NCBI GenBank assembly: GCA_001801425.1
Contig: MGXR01000001.1
Location: 1-64,000 of the forward strand
Length of the DNA stretch: 64,000 nucleotides
Reading direction: 5' to 3'
From: Gammaproteobacteria bacterium RIFCSPHIGHO2_02_FULL_42_43
GTDB lineage: Bacteria > Pseudomonadota > Gammaproteobacteria > Coxiellales > Coxiellaceae
A model generated the notes under the pieces. That model did not search any database. It saw nothing but the letters and a program-made list of their open reading frames with translations, and had not been told where the DNA came from. Below are positions 36,490 to 46,186 of this stretch, piece by piece (the first letter of the stretch is position 1; every line of letters begins with the position of its first letter). The position numbers were made by a program, and so were the translations under genes.

Positions 36490-37526
36490 TTACTTATCAG
36501 GATGCTGGCGTAGATATTCATCAAGGTAACACCGCTGTTGAACGTATTAAAAAACATGTCGCGCGCACAAAAACAAAATCTGTCTTAACAAACGTTGGTG
36601 GATTTGGCTCAGGATTTAGCTTAAAAGAAATCAATGCGCAGTATCAATCACCCATTTTAGTGCAAAGCATGGATGGCGTTGGAACAAAGACAATTGTTGC
36701 GAGAATGGCAGATGATTATCATTTTCTTGGACACGATTTATTGAGTGCATGCGCGAACGATATTGTTGTGATGGGCGCAAAACCCCTCACTATTTTGGAT
36801 TATTTAGCAAGCGCACATTTAAATTCCGAGATCATCGAGCGTATTATTGCGAGTTTATCGCAAGCGTGTTGTGAACAAGGCGTTGCATTAGTCGGCGGAG
36901 AGATGGCGCAAATGCCTGACACTTATGTGCACGACGAATGGGATTTCGTGGGTATTGTCACGGGTGTTGTTGAAGAAAAAAAAATGATTACGGGCGAACG
37001 CATTGTTGAAAATGATTGCGTCATTGCATTTGAATCCAACGGACTGCACACCAATGGATTTTCTCTCGCGAGAAAATTATTATTTGAAGTGGCGGGATTT
37101 TCTATTGATGATACGCATCCAGAATCCAAAAAAAAAATATCTGAGTTACTATTAGCACCCCATTTAAATTATACAGAACCTGTTTTAAAGTTATTGTCTC
37201 ATGAAATTGATATTCACGGGATGGCGCATATTACAGGTGGCGGCATTTGGGATAATATTCCACGTGTTCTGCCTAGTCATTTAACGGTTGAAATCAATAG
37301 AAACTCATGGACTATTCCGCCTATTTTTAAATGGTTAGTTGAGCTAGGACATCTTGACGAGAAAAGTGCGTACCATACTTTTAATATGGGGTTGGGATTT
37401 ATTTTAATGATGAGTGAATTTTCTTGGGAATCTGCACAAACACTTTTAAAACAATATTCGCACATTCAGGCGGTGAAAGTGGGAAAAGTTGTGCGTGGAA
37501 ATCATGAAGTGAGATTAATTAAATGA
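36486..37526 (+). CDS. purM: Phosphoribosylformylglycinamidine cyclo-ligase (AIR synthetase)
   Basis: 346 residues, the usual length. Closes the imidazole ring to make AIR. Family motifs: YQDAGVDIHQGN at the start, GVGTKTIVA, GHDLLSACANDIVVMGAKPL, and GGEMAQMPDTY. The start overlaps the purL stop (ATGA), and its stop overlaps the purQ start in the same way, showing translational coupling. Confidence 0.97.
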   Translation: MITYQDAGVDIHQGNTAVERIKKHVARTKTKSVLTNVGGFGSGFSLKEINAQYQSPILVQSMDGVGTKTIVARMADDYHFLGHDLLSACANDIVVMGAKPLTILDYLASAHLNSEIIERIIASLSQACCEQGVALVGGEMAQMPDTYVHDEWDFVGIVTGVVEEKKMITGERIVENDCVIAFESNGLHTNGFSLARKLLFEVAGFSIDDTHPESKKKISELLLAPHLNYTEPVLKLLSHEIDIHGMAHITGGGIWDNIPRVLPSHLTVEINRNSWTIPPIFKWLVELGHLDEKSAYHTFNMGLGFILMMSEFSWESAQTLLKQYSHIQAVKVGKVVRGNHEVRLIK

Positions 37527-38758
37527 CCTTTCAAATTGGCGTTATACAATTTCCTGGTTCTAATTGTGAACGTGAAACCAAACTTGCATTACTGCGTACT
37601 CAATTAAACCCCGTTGATATTTTTTGGTTTTCCGATGCTGATACATTAGAAAAATGTGATGGCTATGTCATTGTTGGTGGATTTTCATATGAAGATCGCG
37701 CACGCTCCGGCGTGATTGCAGCACATGATCCATTGATGAAAGCATTGACGCATGAAGCAAAAAAAGGGAAACCTATTTTAGGTATTTGTAATGGCGCGCA
37801 AATTCTTGTTGAGTCTGGATTGGTTCCGGGCTGTGTGAATGAAAACAATGAAACTGAAACGGTGATGGCATTAGCGCACAACCGCAGGATTTTGGACGAA
37901 GAAATCATAGGCACCGGGTTTTATAATGCATGGATGTTGATGAAAGCAGAGAAAAGCCCACTATTAAAAGTTCCCGTCGCACATGGTGAAGGCCGATTTT
38001 TAATGTCTGATGATTTGTATGCCCTACTTCAAAAATCCAATGTTCTCTGTTGGTATTATGTTGACGAAAATGGAAATAGAAATCCAAACTTCCCAACAAA
38101 TCCTAATGGCGCTTATCAAAATTTAGCTGCTGTTGGAAATTTTAGCGGAAATATTTTAGCAATGATGCCGCACCCAGAAAGAACGATAGATGGCAATTTT
38201 GTTTTCGAAAATATGCGACATTACTTGGAAAATAGAAAACCATTTCAATGGATAACAAAGAAAAGTCAGGAATCATTTAAAAATAAAATTAAGGTGCAAT
38301 GTGATCATTTTTCTAAAACCTATTTTGTCAGATTGGCGATCTCAGATAATGAATCTATTTCGGTTCAAATGGCGCTTCAAAAACTTGGTTTGGATATTCT
38401 TGTTCAAAAGTATCGTTTCTGGGGTTTAAATGCAGATGAAAAAGAATTAACAAAAATTGAAAATTCATTTGAATTGTGGAATCCACAAAAAGAAAATGTC
38501 TATCACACATTACCTGAAATTAAAAATACACATTATTTATTGGTGAATGATTTTGGAGATACGATTGCCGCGCAGAAAGCGTTACGCTTGAAGGACAGAA
38601 TTAAAGTAACTTCGTTATCTCGTTTAACGACTGGGATTATTTGGCAATTAACGGGTTCTGTGGAAATGGTTTCAAAAGCAATTAAATCGCATTTACTGTT
38701 TAATCCAATTTCGCAACAAGCAGTTTCGCTGAATCAAGGGGTTTTATGCCAAACATAA
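37523..38758 (+). CDS. purQ: Glutaminase subunit PurQ with long C-terminal extension (possible PurS fusion)
   Basis: 411 residues; PurQ alone is about 225-260. Residues 1-240 are a class-I glutamine amidotransferase with Cys89 (GICNGAQIL), His217 and Glu219 (MMPHPERT), supplying ammonia to PurL. The remaining 170 residues are not part of known PurQ. A stretch VRLAISDN-ESISVQMALQKLGL and the following charged strands resemble PurS, the small third subunit needed by short PurL. Another compact region follows (NTHYLLVNDFGDTIAAQKAL...). No separate purS occurs in the operon, so the extension may do its job (inference). Overlaps purM and purC. Confidence 0.85.
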   Translation: MTFQIGVIQFPGSNCERETKLALLRTQLNPVDIFWFSDADTLEKCDGYVIVGGFSYEDRARSGVIAAHDPLMKALTHEAKKGKPILGICNGAQILVESGLVPGCVNENNETETVMALAHNRRILDEEIIGTGFYNAWMLMKAEKSPLLKVPVAHGEGRFLMSDDLYALLQKSNVLCWYYVDENGNRNPNFPTNPNGAYQNLAAVGNFSGNILAMMPHPERTIDGNFVFENMRHYLENRKPFQWITKKSQESFKNKIKVQCDHFSKTYFVRLAISDNESISVQMALQKLGLDILVQKYRFWGLNADEKELTKIENSFELWNPQKENVYHTLPEIKNTHYLLVNDFGDTIAAQKALRLKDRIKVTSLSRLTTGIIWQLTGSVEMVSKAIKSHLLFNPISQQAVSLNQGVLCQT

Positions 38759-39570
38759 GTGCTTCGCACTACTCTGGCAAAGTGCGCGAGCTATACGATG
38801 AAGGTGAAACGTTATTAATTGAAACAACCGATCGTATGAGCGCATTTGATCGCTATCTTTGCAAGATCCCACATAAAAGCCAAGTGCTCACGCAATTGTC
38901 AGCTTGGTGGTTTGAAAAAACACGGCATATTGCACCTAATCATTTCATTTCTTTAATCAATCACAATACAATGCGTGTTAAAAAATGTCGTGTTTTACCG
39001 ATTGAGGTTGTTGTACGTGGATTTCTAACAGGGTCTACCAACACGTCAATCTGGGTCTTGTATGAAAAAGGAGAGCGACAATTTTTTGAAACTTGGTTAC
39101 CAGATGGCTTGCAAAAAAATTGCGCGTTACAAAAACCTATTATCACACCAACAACGAAATCCACTATGCATGACGAGCCTTTAACAACAAAAAATATTGA
39201 TAAATTTGTCTCAAAAGAATTATGGAGAAAAATAAAAACGCTTTCACTCACTCTATTTCAATTCGGGCAAGAAACAGCTTATCACAACGGATTTATTTTG
39301 GTTGATACAAAATATGAGTTTGGTTTAGATGATCAAAATAATATTTTCCTGATTGACGAGTGTCACACTCCAGATTCAAGTCGATTTTGGTTAAAAAATT
39401 CTTTGGAGCATTACGATAAAGAATATTTACGTTTGTGGTATAAAAAAAATTTCGACCCCTATCGTGATTCTATTTTACCAATACCAGAAAACGCGTTAAT
39501 CCAAGAAATGTCTAGGCGTTATATTTATCTCTACGAAAAAATTACGCAAAAAAAATTGGAAATCAGCTGA
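38746..39570 (+). CDS. purC: SAICAR synthetase
   Basis: 274 residues. Ligates aspartate to CAIR. Motifs: SGKVRELYDEGETLLIETTDRMSAFD, the substrate loop VVVRGFLTGS and DTKYEFGLD followed by IDECHTPDSSRFW. The length is between the bacterial short form (about 237) and the fungal type (about 300), and the sequence is of the longer type. It starts inside the purQ 3' end (13-nt overlap), and its stop overlaps the purF start (TGATG). Confidence 0.95.
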   Translation: MPNISASHYSGKVRELYDEGETLLIETTDRMSAFDRYLCKIPHKSQVLTQLSAWWFEKTRHIAPNHFISLINHNTMRVKKCRVLPIEVVVRGFLTGSTNTSIWVLYEKGERQFFETWLPDGLQKNCALQKPIITPTTKSTMHDEPLTTKNIDKFVSKELWRKIKTLSLTLFQFGQETAYHNGFILVDTKYEFGLDDQNNIFLIDECHTPDSSRFWLKNSLEHYDKEYLRLWYKKNFDPYRDSILPIPENALIQEMSRRYIYLYEKITQKKLEIS

Positions 39571-41012
39571 TGTGTGGTATCGTCGGAATCGTTAGTCAAA
39601 AATCAGTAGCATTAGAATTGTATGACAGCCTAATTCAATTGCAACATCGCGGACAGGCGGCAACTGGCATTATTACTGTCGATCAAAAATTAAATATGAA
39701 ATTAGGAAAAGGATTGGTGCGCGAAGTTTTTAAGAAATCTGATTTTGAAATGTTAACGGGAAATATGGGAATCGCGCATGTGCGTTATCCTACAGCAGGA
39801 GATAGTGGATCGCTCGCTGAAACTCAACCATTTTGGCTTGGTTTTCCATATGGTATGGCGATGGGTCATAATGGAAATTTAATTAATTACGATGCATTAA
39901 AAAAAATACTGCGAACTCAATATCGACGACACTTAAATACCAAAAGTGATTCAGAAGCATTGATTCATTTAATTTCTGCTTTTTTGGAAGAAGCCGAAAT
40001 AAAAAAACCCAATGATGATTTTTTTGCGCGCGCATGTGATGCGATTCAAAATGTATTTGAAAATGCAAAAGGATCTTATTCAACAATTTGTGCGATTGCC
40101 AATAAGGGCATGTTAGCGTTTCGTGATCCGCATGGTGTCCGCCCGTTATTAATGGCGCGTCGTGGCGAACAGGATTATATTATTTCATCTGAAAATACAC
40201 CGTTTTTTTCACTCGGATTTAAAATATGCGAAGACATCCAGCCGGGTGAATTAATATTTATCGATTTAGAAGGAAATTTAAAAAGAAAGAAATTAGTTAC
40301 AAAAGATTTCCACCCCTGCATTTTTGAATATGTTTATTTTGCAAGGCCAGATGCAGTATTGGATGAAGTGAGTGTATATCGTGCGCGCTTAAATTTAGGA
40401 ACACGTTTGGCCAAAGCATGGCGAGAAAAATATCCGAATATAATCCCTGATGTGATAGTTCCGGTTCCCTTTACATCGAATACCGCAGCGCTTTCTTTTG
40501 CGCGTGAAATCAACGTACCATACAGCGAAGGTTTATATAAAAATCCGTTTATTGGTCGTACATTTATTATGCCTAATCAACAAATGCGGCGTTATTCCGT
40601 TCGACATAAACTCAGCCCACAGGCAGGAGAAATTCAAGGCAAGAAAGTATTATTGCTGGATGACAGTATTGTGCGCGGAACAACGAGTAAAGAAATTGTG
40701 CGCATGGTAAGAGAAATGAATGCAAAAGAAGTCTATTTAGTCAGCACCTCCCCACCCATTAAATATCCGTGTTATTACGGCATTGATATTCCAACATCCG
40801 ATGAGTTAATTGCAAATCAAATGAACTTGGATCGATTAAAAGCGTTTTTAGATCTTGATGTATTGTTGTATCAAACAGAAAAAGATTTAGTGGAAGCAAT
40901 TACTGAAAATAAACCAAACATGAAATCGCCCTGTATGGCATGTATGAATCAACAATATTTTTGTGGCACACCGCCATGTTCCCAAAAAACTGCGGAGATT
41001 GCCAATGTCTAA
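39570..41012 (+). CDS. purF: Amidophosphoribosyltransferase
   Basis: 480 residues. First committed step: PRPP plus glutamine gives phosphoribosylamine. Cys2 directly follows the start Met (MCGIVGIVSQ), so no propeptide is needed. The glutaminase domain has HRGQAATG and HVRYPTAGDSG. The PRPP-binding loop is KVLLLDDSIVRGTTS. A Cys-rich C-terminus (CPMACMNQQYFCGTPPCS-like) recalls the iron-sulfur type of B. subtilis PurF (inference). Overlaps purC at the start and purD at the end. Confidence 0.96.
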   Translation: MCGIVGIVSQKSVALELYDSLIQLQHRGQAATGIITVDQKLNMKLGKGLVREVFKKSDFEMLTGNMGIAHVRYPTAGDSGSLAETQPFWLGFPYGMAMGHNGNLINYDALKKILRTQYRRHLNTKSDSEALIHLISAFLEEAEIKKPNDDFFARACDAIQNVFENAKGSYSTICAIANKGMLAFRDPHGVRPLLMARRGEQDYIISSENTPFFSLGFKICEDIQPGELIFIDLEGNLKRKKLVTKDFHPCIFEYVYFARPDAVLDEVSVYRARLNLGTRLAKAWREKYPNIIPDVIVPVPFTSNTAALSFAREINVPYSEGLYKNPFIGRTFIMPNQQMRRYSVRHKLSPQAGEIQGKKVLLLDDSIVRGTTSKEIVRMVREMNAKEVYLVSTSPPIKYPCYYGIDIPTSDELIANQMNLDRLKAFLDLDVLLYQTEKDLVEAITENKPNMKSPCMACMNQQYFCGTPPCSQKTAEIANV

Positions 41013-42303
41013 CGTTCTAATTGTTGGCGGCGGCGCTCGAGAACATGCCATTGCGCGTGCTTTGAAAAAATCACCCAAGGAAATAAACATATTTTATTGC
41101 GCGTCTACTCAAAATCCAGGTATGGATTTGCTTTGTAAAAATTGTTGTGTTGTGAACTTATCTCAACATGCAGCGATTATTCATTTTTCGTTAACTCATC
41201 ACATTGATTTCGCAATTATTGGCCCAGAGGCGGTATTAGCTGCGGGTTTGGTGGATGATTTGCATAATGCAAACATTAGTTGTGTTGGACCGACAAAATG
41301 TTTGGCGCAAATTGAATCAAGCAAAGGTTTTGCGCGAGATTTAATGCTGGAATATCATATCGATGGTGCACCACACTATAATAGATTTTTGAAATTTAAC
41401 CGAGACGAAATAAAAAATTATTTACAGTTTCTTGAAAACAATTATGTTATTAAAGCGGATGGTTTATGCGGTGGAAAAGGTGTTAAAGTTTCCGGAGAAC
41501 ATTTATTTTCAATAGAAGATGCATTGGACTATTGTTGCGAAATTAATGGGCCATTGGTCATTGAAGAAAAATGTAGGGGTGTTGAATTTTCACTGATTAG
41601 CTTTACAGATGGAGAAACACTGCGTCATTTTCCACCTGTGCAAGACCACAAAAGAGCGTTTGAAAATGATATTGGACCTAACACGGGCGGCATGGGAAGT
41701 TATTCTCTCGACAATCATTTATTGCCGTTTTTATCCGAAAAACACGTTAGGGCTGCGCAAGCGATTAATGAAACCACATTAAAAGCGCTTCAAAATAAGT
41801 GTCAACAACGTTACTGTGGTTTTTTTTATGGCGGATTTATGCTCACAAAAAATGGCGTGAAGGTCATTGAATTTAATGCGCGTTTGGGCGACCCAGAGGC
41901 GATTAATTTGCTTTCAATTTTGGAAACAGATTTTTTACAACTCTGTGAATCTGCAATTTTAAAAAAATTATCAACTATAAAATTAACTTGTTTTCACGAA
42001 TCAACGGTTGTTAAATACGTTGTGCCAAAAGGATATCCAGAAAAAACGCTTGAGGCGCCGATTGAGATAGATAATATATCTAACCAGCATTATTTTGGTG
42101 CTGTGAAAACTGTCGATAATCAATTCATCATGACGGGTTCACGCGCGATTGCTGTTTTAGGTAAAGGAAAAACATTACTTGAGGCTGAAAAACAGGCGGA
42201 AAAGTTGGCTTCTCAAATTAAAGGCCCTGTTTTTTATCGACAAGATATTGGGACAGCAGCGCTGGTTGATCGCTACGCGAGGATGTCGAGTGAATGTATT
42301 TAA
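41005..42303 (+). CDS. purD: Phosphoribosylamine-glycine ligase
   Basis: 432 residues. ATP-grasp enzyme making GAR. The true start is ATG 41005 (MSNVLIVGGGAREHAIARAL), inside the last codons of purF; the longer upstream frame is purF sequence in another frame. Motifs: GPEAVLAAGLVDDL, KADGLCGGKGVKV, GPNTGGMGSYS and EFNARLGDPEA. Its stop lies after the start of purN (14-nt overlap). Confidence 0.96.
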   Translation: MSNVLIVGGGAREHAIARALKKSPKEINIFYCASTQNPGMDLLCKNCCVVNLSQHAAIIHFSLTHHIDFAIIGPEAVLAAGLVDDLHNANISCVGPTKCLAQIESSKGFARDLMLEYHIDGAPHYNRFLKFNRDEIKNYLQFLENNYVIKADGLCGGKGVKVSGEHLFSIEDALDYCCEINGPLVIEEKCRGVEFSLISFTDGETLRHFPPVQDHKRAFENDIGPNTGGMGSYSLDNHLLPFLSEKHVRAAQAINETTLKALQNKCQQRYCGFFYGGFMLTKNGVKVIEFNARLGDPEAINLLSILETDFLQLCESAILKKLSTIKLTCFHESTVVKYVVPKGYPEKTLEAPIEIDNISNQHYFGAVKTVDNQFIMTGSRAIAVLGKGKTLLEAEKQAEKLASQIKGPVFYRQDIGTAALVDRYARMSSECI

Positions 42304-42844
42304 AATAAGCGTGCTGGGTTCAACACGCGGAAGTAATTTACCAGGTCTTTATCAAAAATTGTTAAATACATCTGCTAAAATTGTTGATGTACTGAGTGAC
42401 AAACCGCACGCGGGAATTTTACAAAAAGCAAAACAGCTGGGATTATCCAATTGTTATATTCCAATCGTAAATTTTGAAAAAAAATTAAATGCGCATTTAA
42501 TCAATAATGGTACGGATTTATTGGTTTTAATTGGTTTCATGAAAATCTTAAGTCCTTTCTTTGTGTCACGGTGGAGAAATAAAATCATCAATGTCCACCC
42601 TTCTTTGTTACCAAAATATGCGGGATTAATGAATCTAAATGTTCATCGGGCGGTTTTAGATGCGAAAGAAATACAAACGGGTTGCACAGTTCATTGGGTG
42701 ACCGAACAAGTAGATGCGGGCGCTGTGATTCTACAAAAAAAATGTGACGTTTTTTTAAGTGATCATCTTGAGATTTTAAAAGAACGCGTACAACAATTGG
42801 AAATACCGGCATTAGTTGAAGCGATTGAAAAAATAAGAGGTTAA
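42290..42844 (+). CDS. purN: Phosphoribosylglycinamide formyltransferase (folate dependent)
   Basis: 184 residues from GTG 42290 (VNVFKISVLGSTRGSNLPGL); upstream frame belongs to purD. Transfers the formyl group of 10-formyl-THF to GAR. Catalytic motif INVHPSLLPKYAG (Asn, His) and VDAGAVILQKK with the Asp are present. The GTG start and the 14-nt overlap with purD imply coupled translation. purH follows after 4 nt. Confidence 0.93.
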   Translation: MNVFKISVLGSTRGSNLPGLYQKLLNTSAKIVDVLSDKPHAGILQKAKQLGLSNCYIPIVNFEKKLNAHLINNGTDLLVLIGFMKILSPFFVSRWRNKIINVHPSLLPKYAGLMNLNVHRAVLDAKEIQTGCTVHWVTEQVDAGAVILQKKCDVFLSDHLEILKERVQQLEIPALVEAIEKIRG

Positions 42845-42848
42845 TACT

Positions 42849-44375
42849 ATGTCTAATCTAACTGTCAAGCGTGCACTTATTTCGGTTTCAGATAAAACTG
42901 GATTGATTGCATTTGCAAAAAAACTTTCCGAGTTGGGTATCCAAATTATTTCAACAGACGGCAGCGCAAAAACTTTAAAATCAGAAAATATCCCGGTTAT
43001 TTTAGTTTCGGACATTACACAATTTCCTGAAATGATGTCTGGACGCGTTAAAACATTGCACCCAAAAATTCACGGTGGTATTTTAGGAAAACGTGATTTA
43101 CATGCGAGTGAAGCGATAAAATATAATATCCCCTGGATTGATCTTGTTGTATGTAATTTATATCCTTTTTCACAAGCAGCGGAAAAAGGATTGCCTTTTT
43201 CAGATTGCATTGAACAGATAGATATTGGCGGTCCTGCAATGATTCGCGCTGCCGCAAAAAACATGGAATGGGTAACCGTTGTTAATGATCCTGTTGATTA
43301 TGATTTAGTTGTTAATGCAATTCAAAATAATGAGATTGATTTAAATATCAGAAAAAAATTATCCGCAAAAGCATTTGCACACACTGCGCATTATGACGCA
43401 ATCATTGCGCATTATTTAAATTCTGAAAATATGCCGGAACAATTGAATATCCCATTTAAAAAAATAATGAATTGTCGTTACGGTGAAAATCCGCATCAAC
43501 ATGCTGCTGTTTATCGCAATTTATTAGAAAATGAACCTAGTATTTTGGATGCTAAATTATTACAGGGAAAACCATTATCGTATAACAATGTCAATGATGC
43601 TTCAGCTGCGCTAAATACACTGATTGCGTATCAAGAGCCTGCCTGCGTAATTGTAAAACACGCCAATCCTTGCGGTGTTGCAATTGCGGAAAAAATAGAG
43701 GACGCATTTGAAAAAGCGTGGCACGCGGATTCGCTTTCTGCCTTCGGAGGTATTGTTGCATTAAATAAAATGTGCACTGAAAAAATTGCTGAATTTTTAA
43801 CAAGCGTTTTTATTGAAGTGATTATAGCACCCGCATTTTCGGATGCCTCTTTATCGCTATTTTCAAAAAAACCCAATATTCGTGTGTTATTGCAGGAGAA
43901 TTGGCCTTCGCAATTTCCAACGCATTCTCCAAAATGGATTAATGGTGGTTTATTATGGCAGACTGCTGACGACAGTAGATGCGATGATAAAAATTTTCGT
44001 GTGGTTACCAAAGTAAAACCGACGGATGCAGAAATTTCTGCAATGCGTTTTGCTTGGCCTGTCCTCAAGCAATTAAAATCTAATGCTATTTTAATCGCAA
44101 AATCAGATGTGACACTGGGTATGGGTATGGGGCAGGTTTCACGAATCGATGCAGTTGAGTGTGCGATTAAAAAGGCAGGTAGTCAGATTGAAAATGCTAT
44201 TCTAGCTTCAGATGCGTTTTTTCCATTTACAGATAACATTGAACTAATCGCTAAAACACAAATTAAAGCGATTGTGCAACCCGGCGGTTCTATTAAAGAT
44301 GAAGCGGTGATTGCCGCTTGTGATCATTATGGCATCGCAATGGTGTTTACAGGACAGCGTTGTTTTAATCATTAA
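42849..44375 (+). CDS. purH: Bifunctional AICAR transformylase / IMP cyclohydrolase
   Basis: 508 residues. Last two steps to IMP. The N-terminal MGS-like cyclohydrolase domain has SDKTGLIAFAKKL, STDGSAKTL and RVKTLHPKIHGGIL. The transformylase domain has RYGENPHQHAAVY, VKHANPCGVA (His-Pro-Cys-Gly) and SRIDAVECAI. The end QPGGSIKDEAVIAACDHYGIAM...RCFNH is the canonical C-terminus. Confidence 0.97.
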   Translation: MSNLTVKRALISVSDKTGLIAFAKKLSELGIQIISTDGSAKTLKSENIPVILVSDITQFPEMMSGRVKTLHPKIHGGILGKRDLHASEAIKYNIPWIDLVVCNLYPFSQAAEKGLPFSDCIEQIDIGGPAMIRAAAKNMEWVTVVNDPVDYDLVVNAIQNNEIDLNIRKKLSAKAFAHTAHYDAIIAHYLNSENMPEQLNIPFKKIMNCRYGENPHQHAAVYRNLLENEPSILDAKLLQGKPLSYNNVNDASAALNTLIAYQEPACVIVKHANPCGVAIAEKIEDAFEKAWHADSLSAFGGIVALNKMCTEKIAEFLTSVFIEVIIAPAFSDASLSLFSKKPNIRVLLQENWPSQFPTHSPKWINGGLLWQTADDSRCDDKNFRVVTKVKPTDAEISAMRFAWPVLKQLKSNAILIAKSDVTLGMGMGQVSRIDAVECAIKKAGSQIENAILASDAFFPFTDNIELIAKTQIKAIVQPGGSIKDEAVIAACDHYGIAMVFTGQRCFNH

Positions 44376-44396
44376 AAAAGTGCGCGGAGAGAAATA

Positions 44397-44876
44397 ATGA
44401 TTGGTATTGTAATGGGTTCTCGTTCCGATTGGCCAACAATGCAATATGCATTCACAATTTTAGAAGAGTTAAAAATTTCTCACGAAGTAAAAATTGTTTC
44501 AGCGCATCGCACACCAGATTTATTATTTGAATACGCAGAAAATGCTGAAAAAAATGGATTGAAAATTATTATTGCAGGTGCTGGAGGCGCTGCACATTTG
44601 CCAGGCATGCTTGCTGCAAAAACATCTATTCCCATTTTAGGTGTCCCTATTCTATCAAAAACATTAAAAGGAATAGATTCATTGTTGTCGATTGCGCAAA
44701 TGCCAGCAGGCATTCCTGTTGCGACATTTGCAATAGGTAAAGCAGGCGCTACGAATGCTGCGTTATTTGCCGCCGCTATTTTAGCGCTGAAAGATAAAAG
44801 TATTGCGAATCGATTAAAAAAATTTCGTGCGAAACAAACAAAAAAGATATTAAAAAATTTGGATCCGCGGCAATAG
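44397..44876 (+). CDS. purE: N5-carboxyaminoimidazole ribonucleotide mutase
   Basis: 159 residues. Class I PurE, converting N5-CAIR to CAIR; it works with PurK, which follows. [17 protein letters not shown] (catalytic His) and [11 protein letters not shown] are conserved. A GGAGAG Shine-Dalgarno lies upstream of ATG 44397. Confidence 0.97.
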   Translation: MIGIVMGSRSDWPTMQYAFTILEELKISHEVKIVSAHRTPDLLFEYAENAEKNGLKIIIAGAGGAAHLPGMLAAKTSIPILGVPILSKTLKGIDSLLSIAQMPAGIPVATFAIGKAGATNAALFAAAILALKDKSIANRLKKFRAKQTKKILKNLDPRQ

Positions 44877-44894
44877 AATGAGTGAAGTGGTTTG

Positions 44895-45893
44895 ATGAAA
44901 ACAGTTGGAATCATCGGTTGCGGACAATTAGCGCAATTACTCGCGATGAGCGCTTATCAGCTGGGTTATAAAACACTGTGTTTTGCGCAAGAAGAAGAGT
45001 GTCCCGCAAAACGTTTGAGCCCACTCTTTATTGGAAAATTATCTGACGTGGATGCCATAAAAAAATTTTCAGAACAGGTCGATGTTATTACGGTTGAAAA
45101 TGAGAATTGCGATGTTGACCATTTAAGGCAGTGTGAAAAAATAAAACCGGTTTTTCCAAATCCTGACATTATTCAAATCGCACAGGATCGCTTGTTAGAG
45201 AAAAATTATTTTCAGAAATTAAATATACCGACTACTCAATTTTTTGAAATAAACTCCTTGGATGATCTTAAAACTGAAGATGGTTTTTTGAAAACGCGAA
45301 GATTTGGTTACGATGGAAAGGGACAGGTTCGAGTGTCACAATATTCTGATTTAGCGCTGATGTGGAATGCATTGGATAAATCCGCTATTTTTGAGCGTTT
45401 CGTTGATTTTGAAGCAGAGGTATCACAGCTTGTTGCACGCAATAATTCGGGTGATATTCAATTTTTTCCATTAATTAAAAATAGGCATCAGGAAGGAATT
45501 CTGCGTGAATCGCAGTTTGCCGATTATGTTGGATTAGAAAAAATGGCACAGGATTACGCAAGAAAATTGGTCGAGTCACTCAATTATGTTGGTGTGTTGG
45601 CAATCGAATTTTTTGTACATGAAAATCAATTAATCGCAAATGAAATAGCACCGCGTGTGCACAACTCAGGGCATTTAACAATTGAAGGTTGTAATGTCAA
45701 TCAGTTCGAACAACACTTGCGCGCGATTTTCAATCTACCTCTCATAAAACCAAAAATAATTCAGCCTGTTAAAATGATTAATATTATTGGAGAATGGCCT
45801 CAAAACTTAGGGCGGTTTTCGCGTGTTTATAATTATGGAAAACTGATTAAGAAAAATCGAAAATTAGGCCATGGAATCCTGGTAACACAATAA
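44895..45893 (+). CDS. purK: N5-carboxyaminoimidazole ribonucleotide synthase
   Basis: 332 residues, slightly shorter than the typical 355. ATP-grasp carboxylase that makes N5-CAIR from AIR and bicarbonate. Motifs: IIGCGQLAQLL, TVENENCD, KTRRFGYDGKGQVRV, FERFVDFEAEVSQLVARN, and EIAPRVHNSGHLTIEGC. ATG 44895 preferred over the TTG just before it. Last gene of the purine operon. A palindrome follows at 45906-45927. Confidence 0.95.
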   Translation: MKTVGIIGCGQLAQLLAMSAYQLGYKTLCFAQEEECPAKRLSPLFIGKLSDVDAIKKFSEQVDVITVENENCDVDHLRQCEKIKPVFPNPDIIQIAQDRLLEKNYFQKLNIPTTQFFEINSLDDLKTEDGFLKTRRFGYDGKGQVRVSQYSDLALMWNALDKSAIFERFVDFEAEVSQLVARNNSGDIQFFPLIKNRHQEGILRESQFADYVGLEKMAQDYARKLVESLNYVGVLAIEFFVHENQLIANEIAPRVHNSGHLTIEGCNVNQFEQHLRAIFNLPLIKPKIIQPVKMINIIGEWPQNLGRFSRVYNYGKLIKKNRKLGHGILVTQ

Positions 45894-46073
45894 AAAAATC
45901 ACGTCATACCGCGCGAAAGCGCGGTATCCAGAATGAATTAACGCTTCATTGGCTTTCCCATCGATGGGCGGCGCTTGAATTTTAATTTTAATATATTCGC
46001 CATGTTTACCACAAATTTCTGATTTTTTGGCGCCGGGTTGCAGGTAGATTTTGACGGTAGATGTGTGAGTCAT
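45864..46073 (-). pseudogene. DUF167/YggU family gene, 3' end lost
   Basis: ATG 46073 opens MTHTSTVKIYLQPGAKKSEI, and the family core ...IKIKIQAPPIDGKANEALI follows. After NEALI (about 45945) normal members continue for another 30-40 residues. Here the frame runs into the palindromic repeat and purK 3' sequence (HSGYRAFARYDVIF...). The last quarter of the domain is therefore replaced by repeat-derived residues. Function of the family is unknown. It is divergent from the damaged birA. Confidence 0.8.
45901..45931. repeat. Small palindromic repeat at the end of the purine operon
   Basis: ATACCGCGC (45906-45914), loop GAAA, GCGCGGTAT (45919-45927), set in the frame CGTCAT...ATCCAG shared with the larger dispersed repeats of the window. 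It forms a stable hairpin but lacks a U-tract on the plus strand. It sits exactly where the DUF167 gene on the other strand loses homology. Confidence 0.75.
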
Positions 46074-46186
46074 AATGAGGTATCCTTGAATGATTTTATT
46101 TTATCATAAGGCAACTCGGGATTACGCGCGCAGCGGTTTGGAAAACGATTCAAAAGCTCGAAGAATATGGGATTAATGTACAATCA

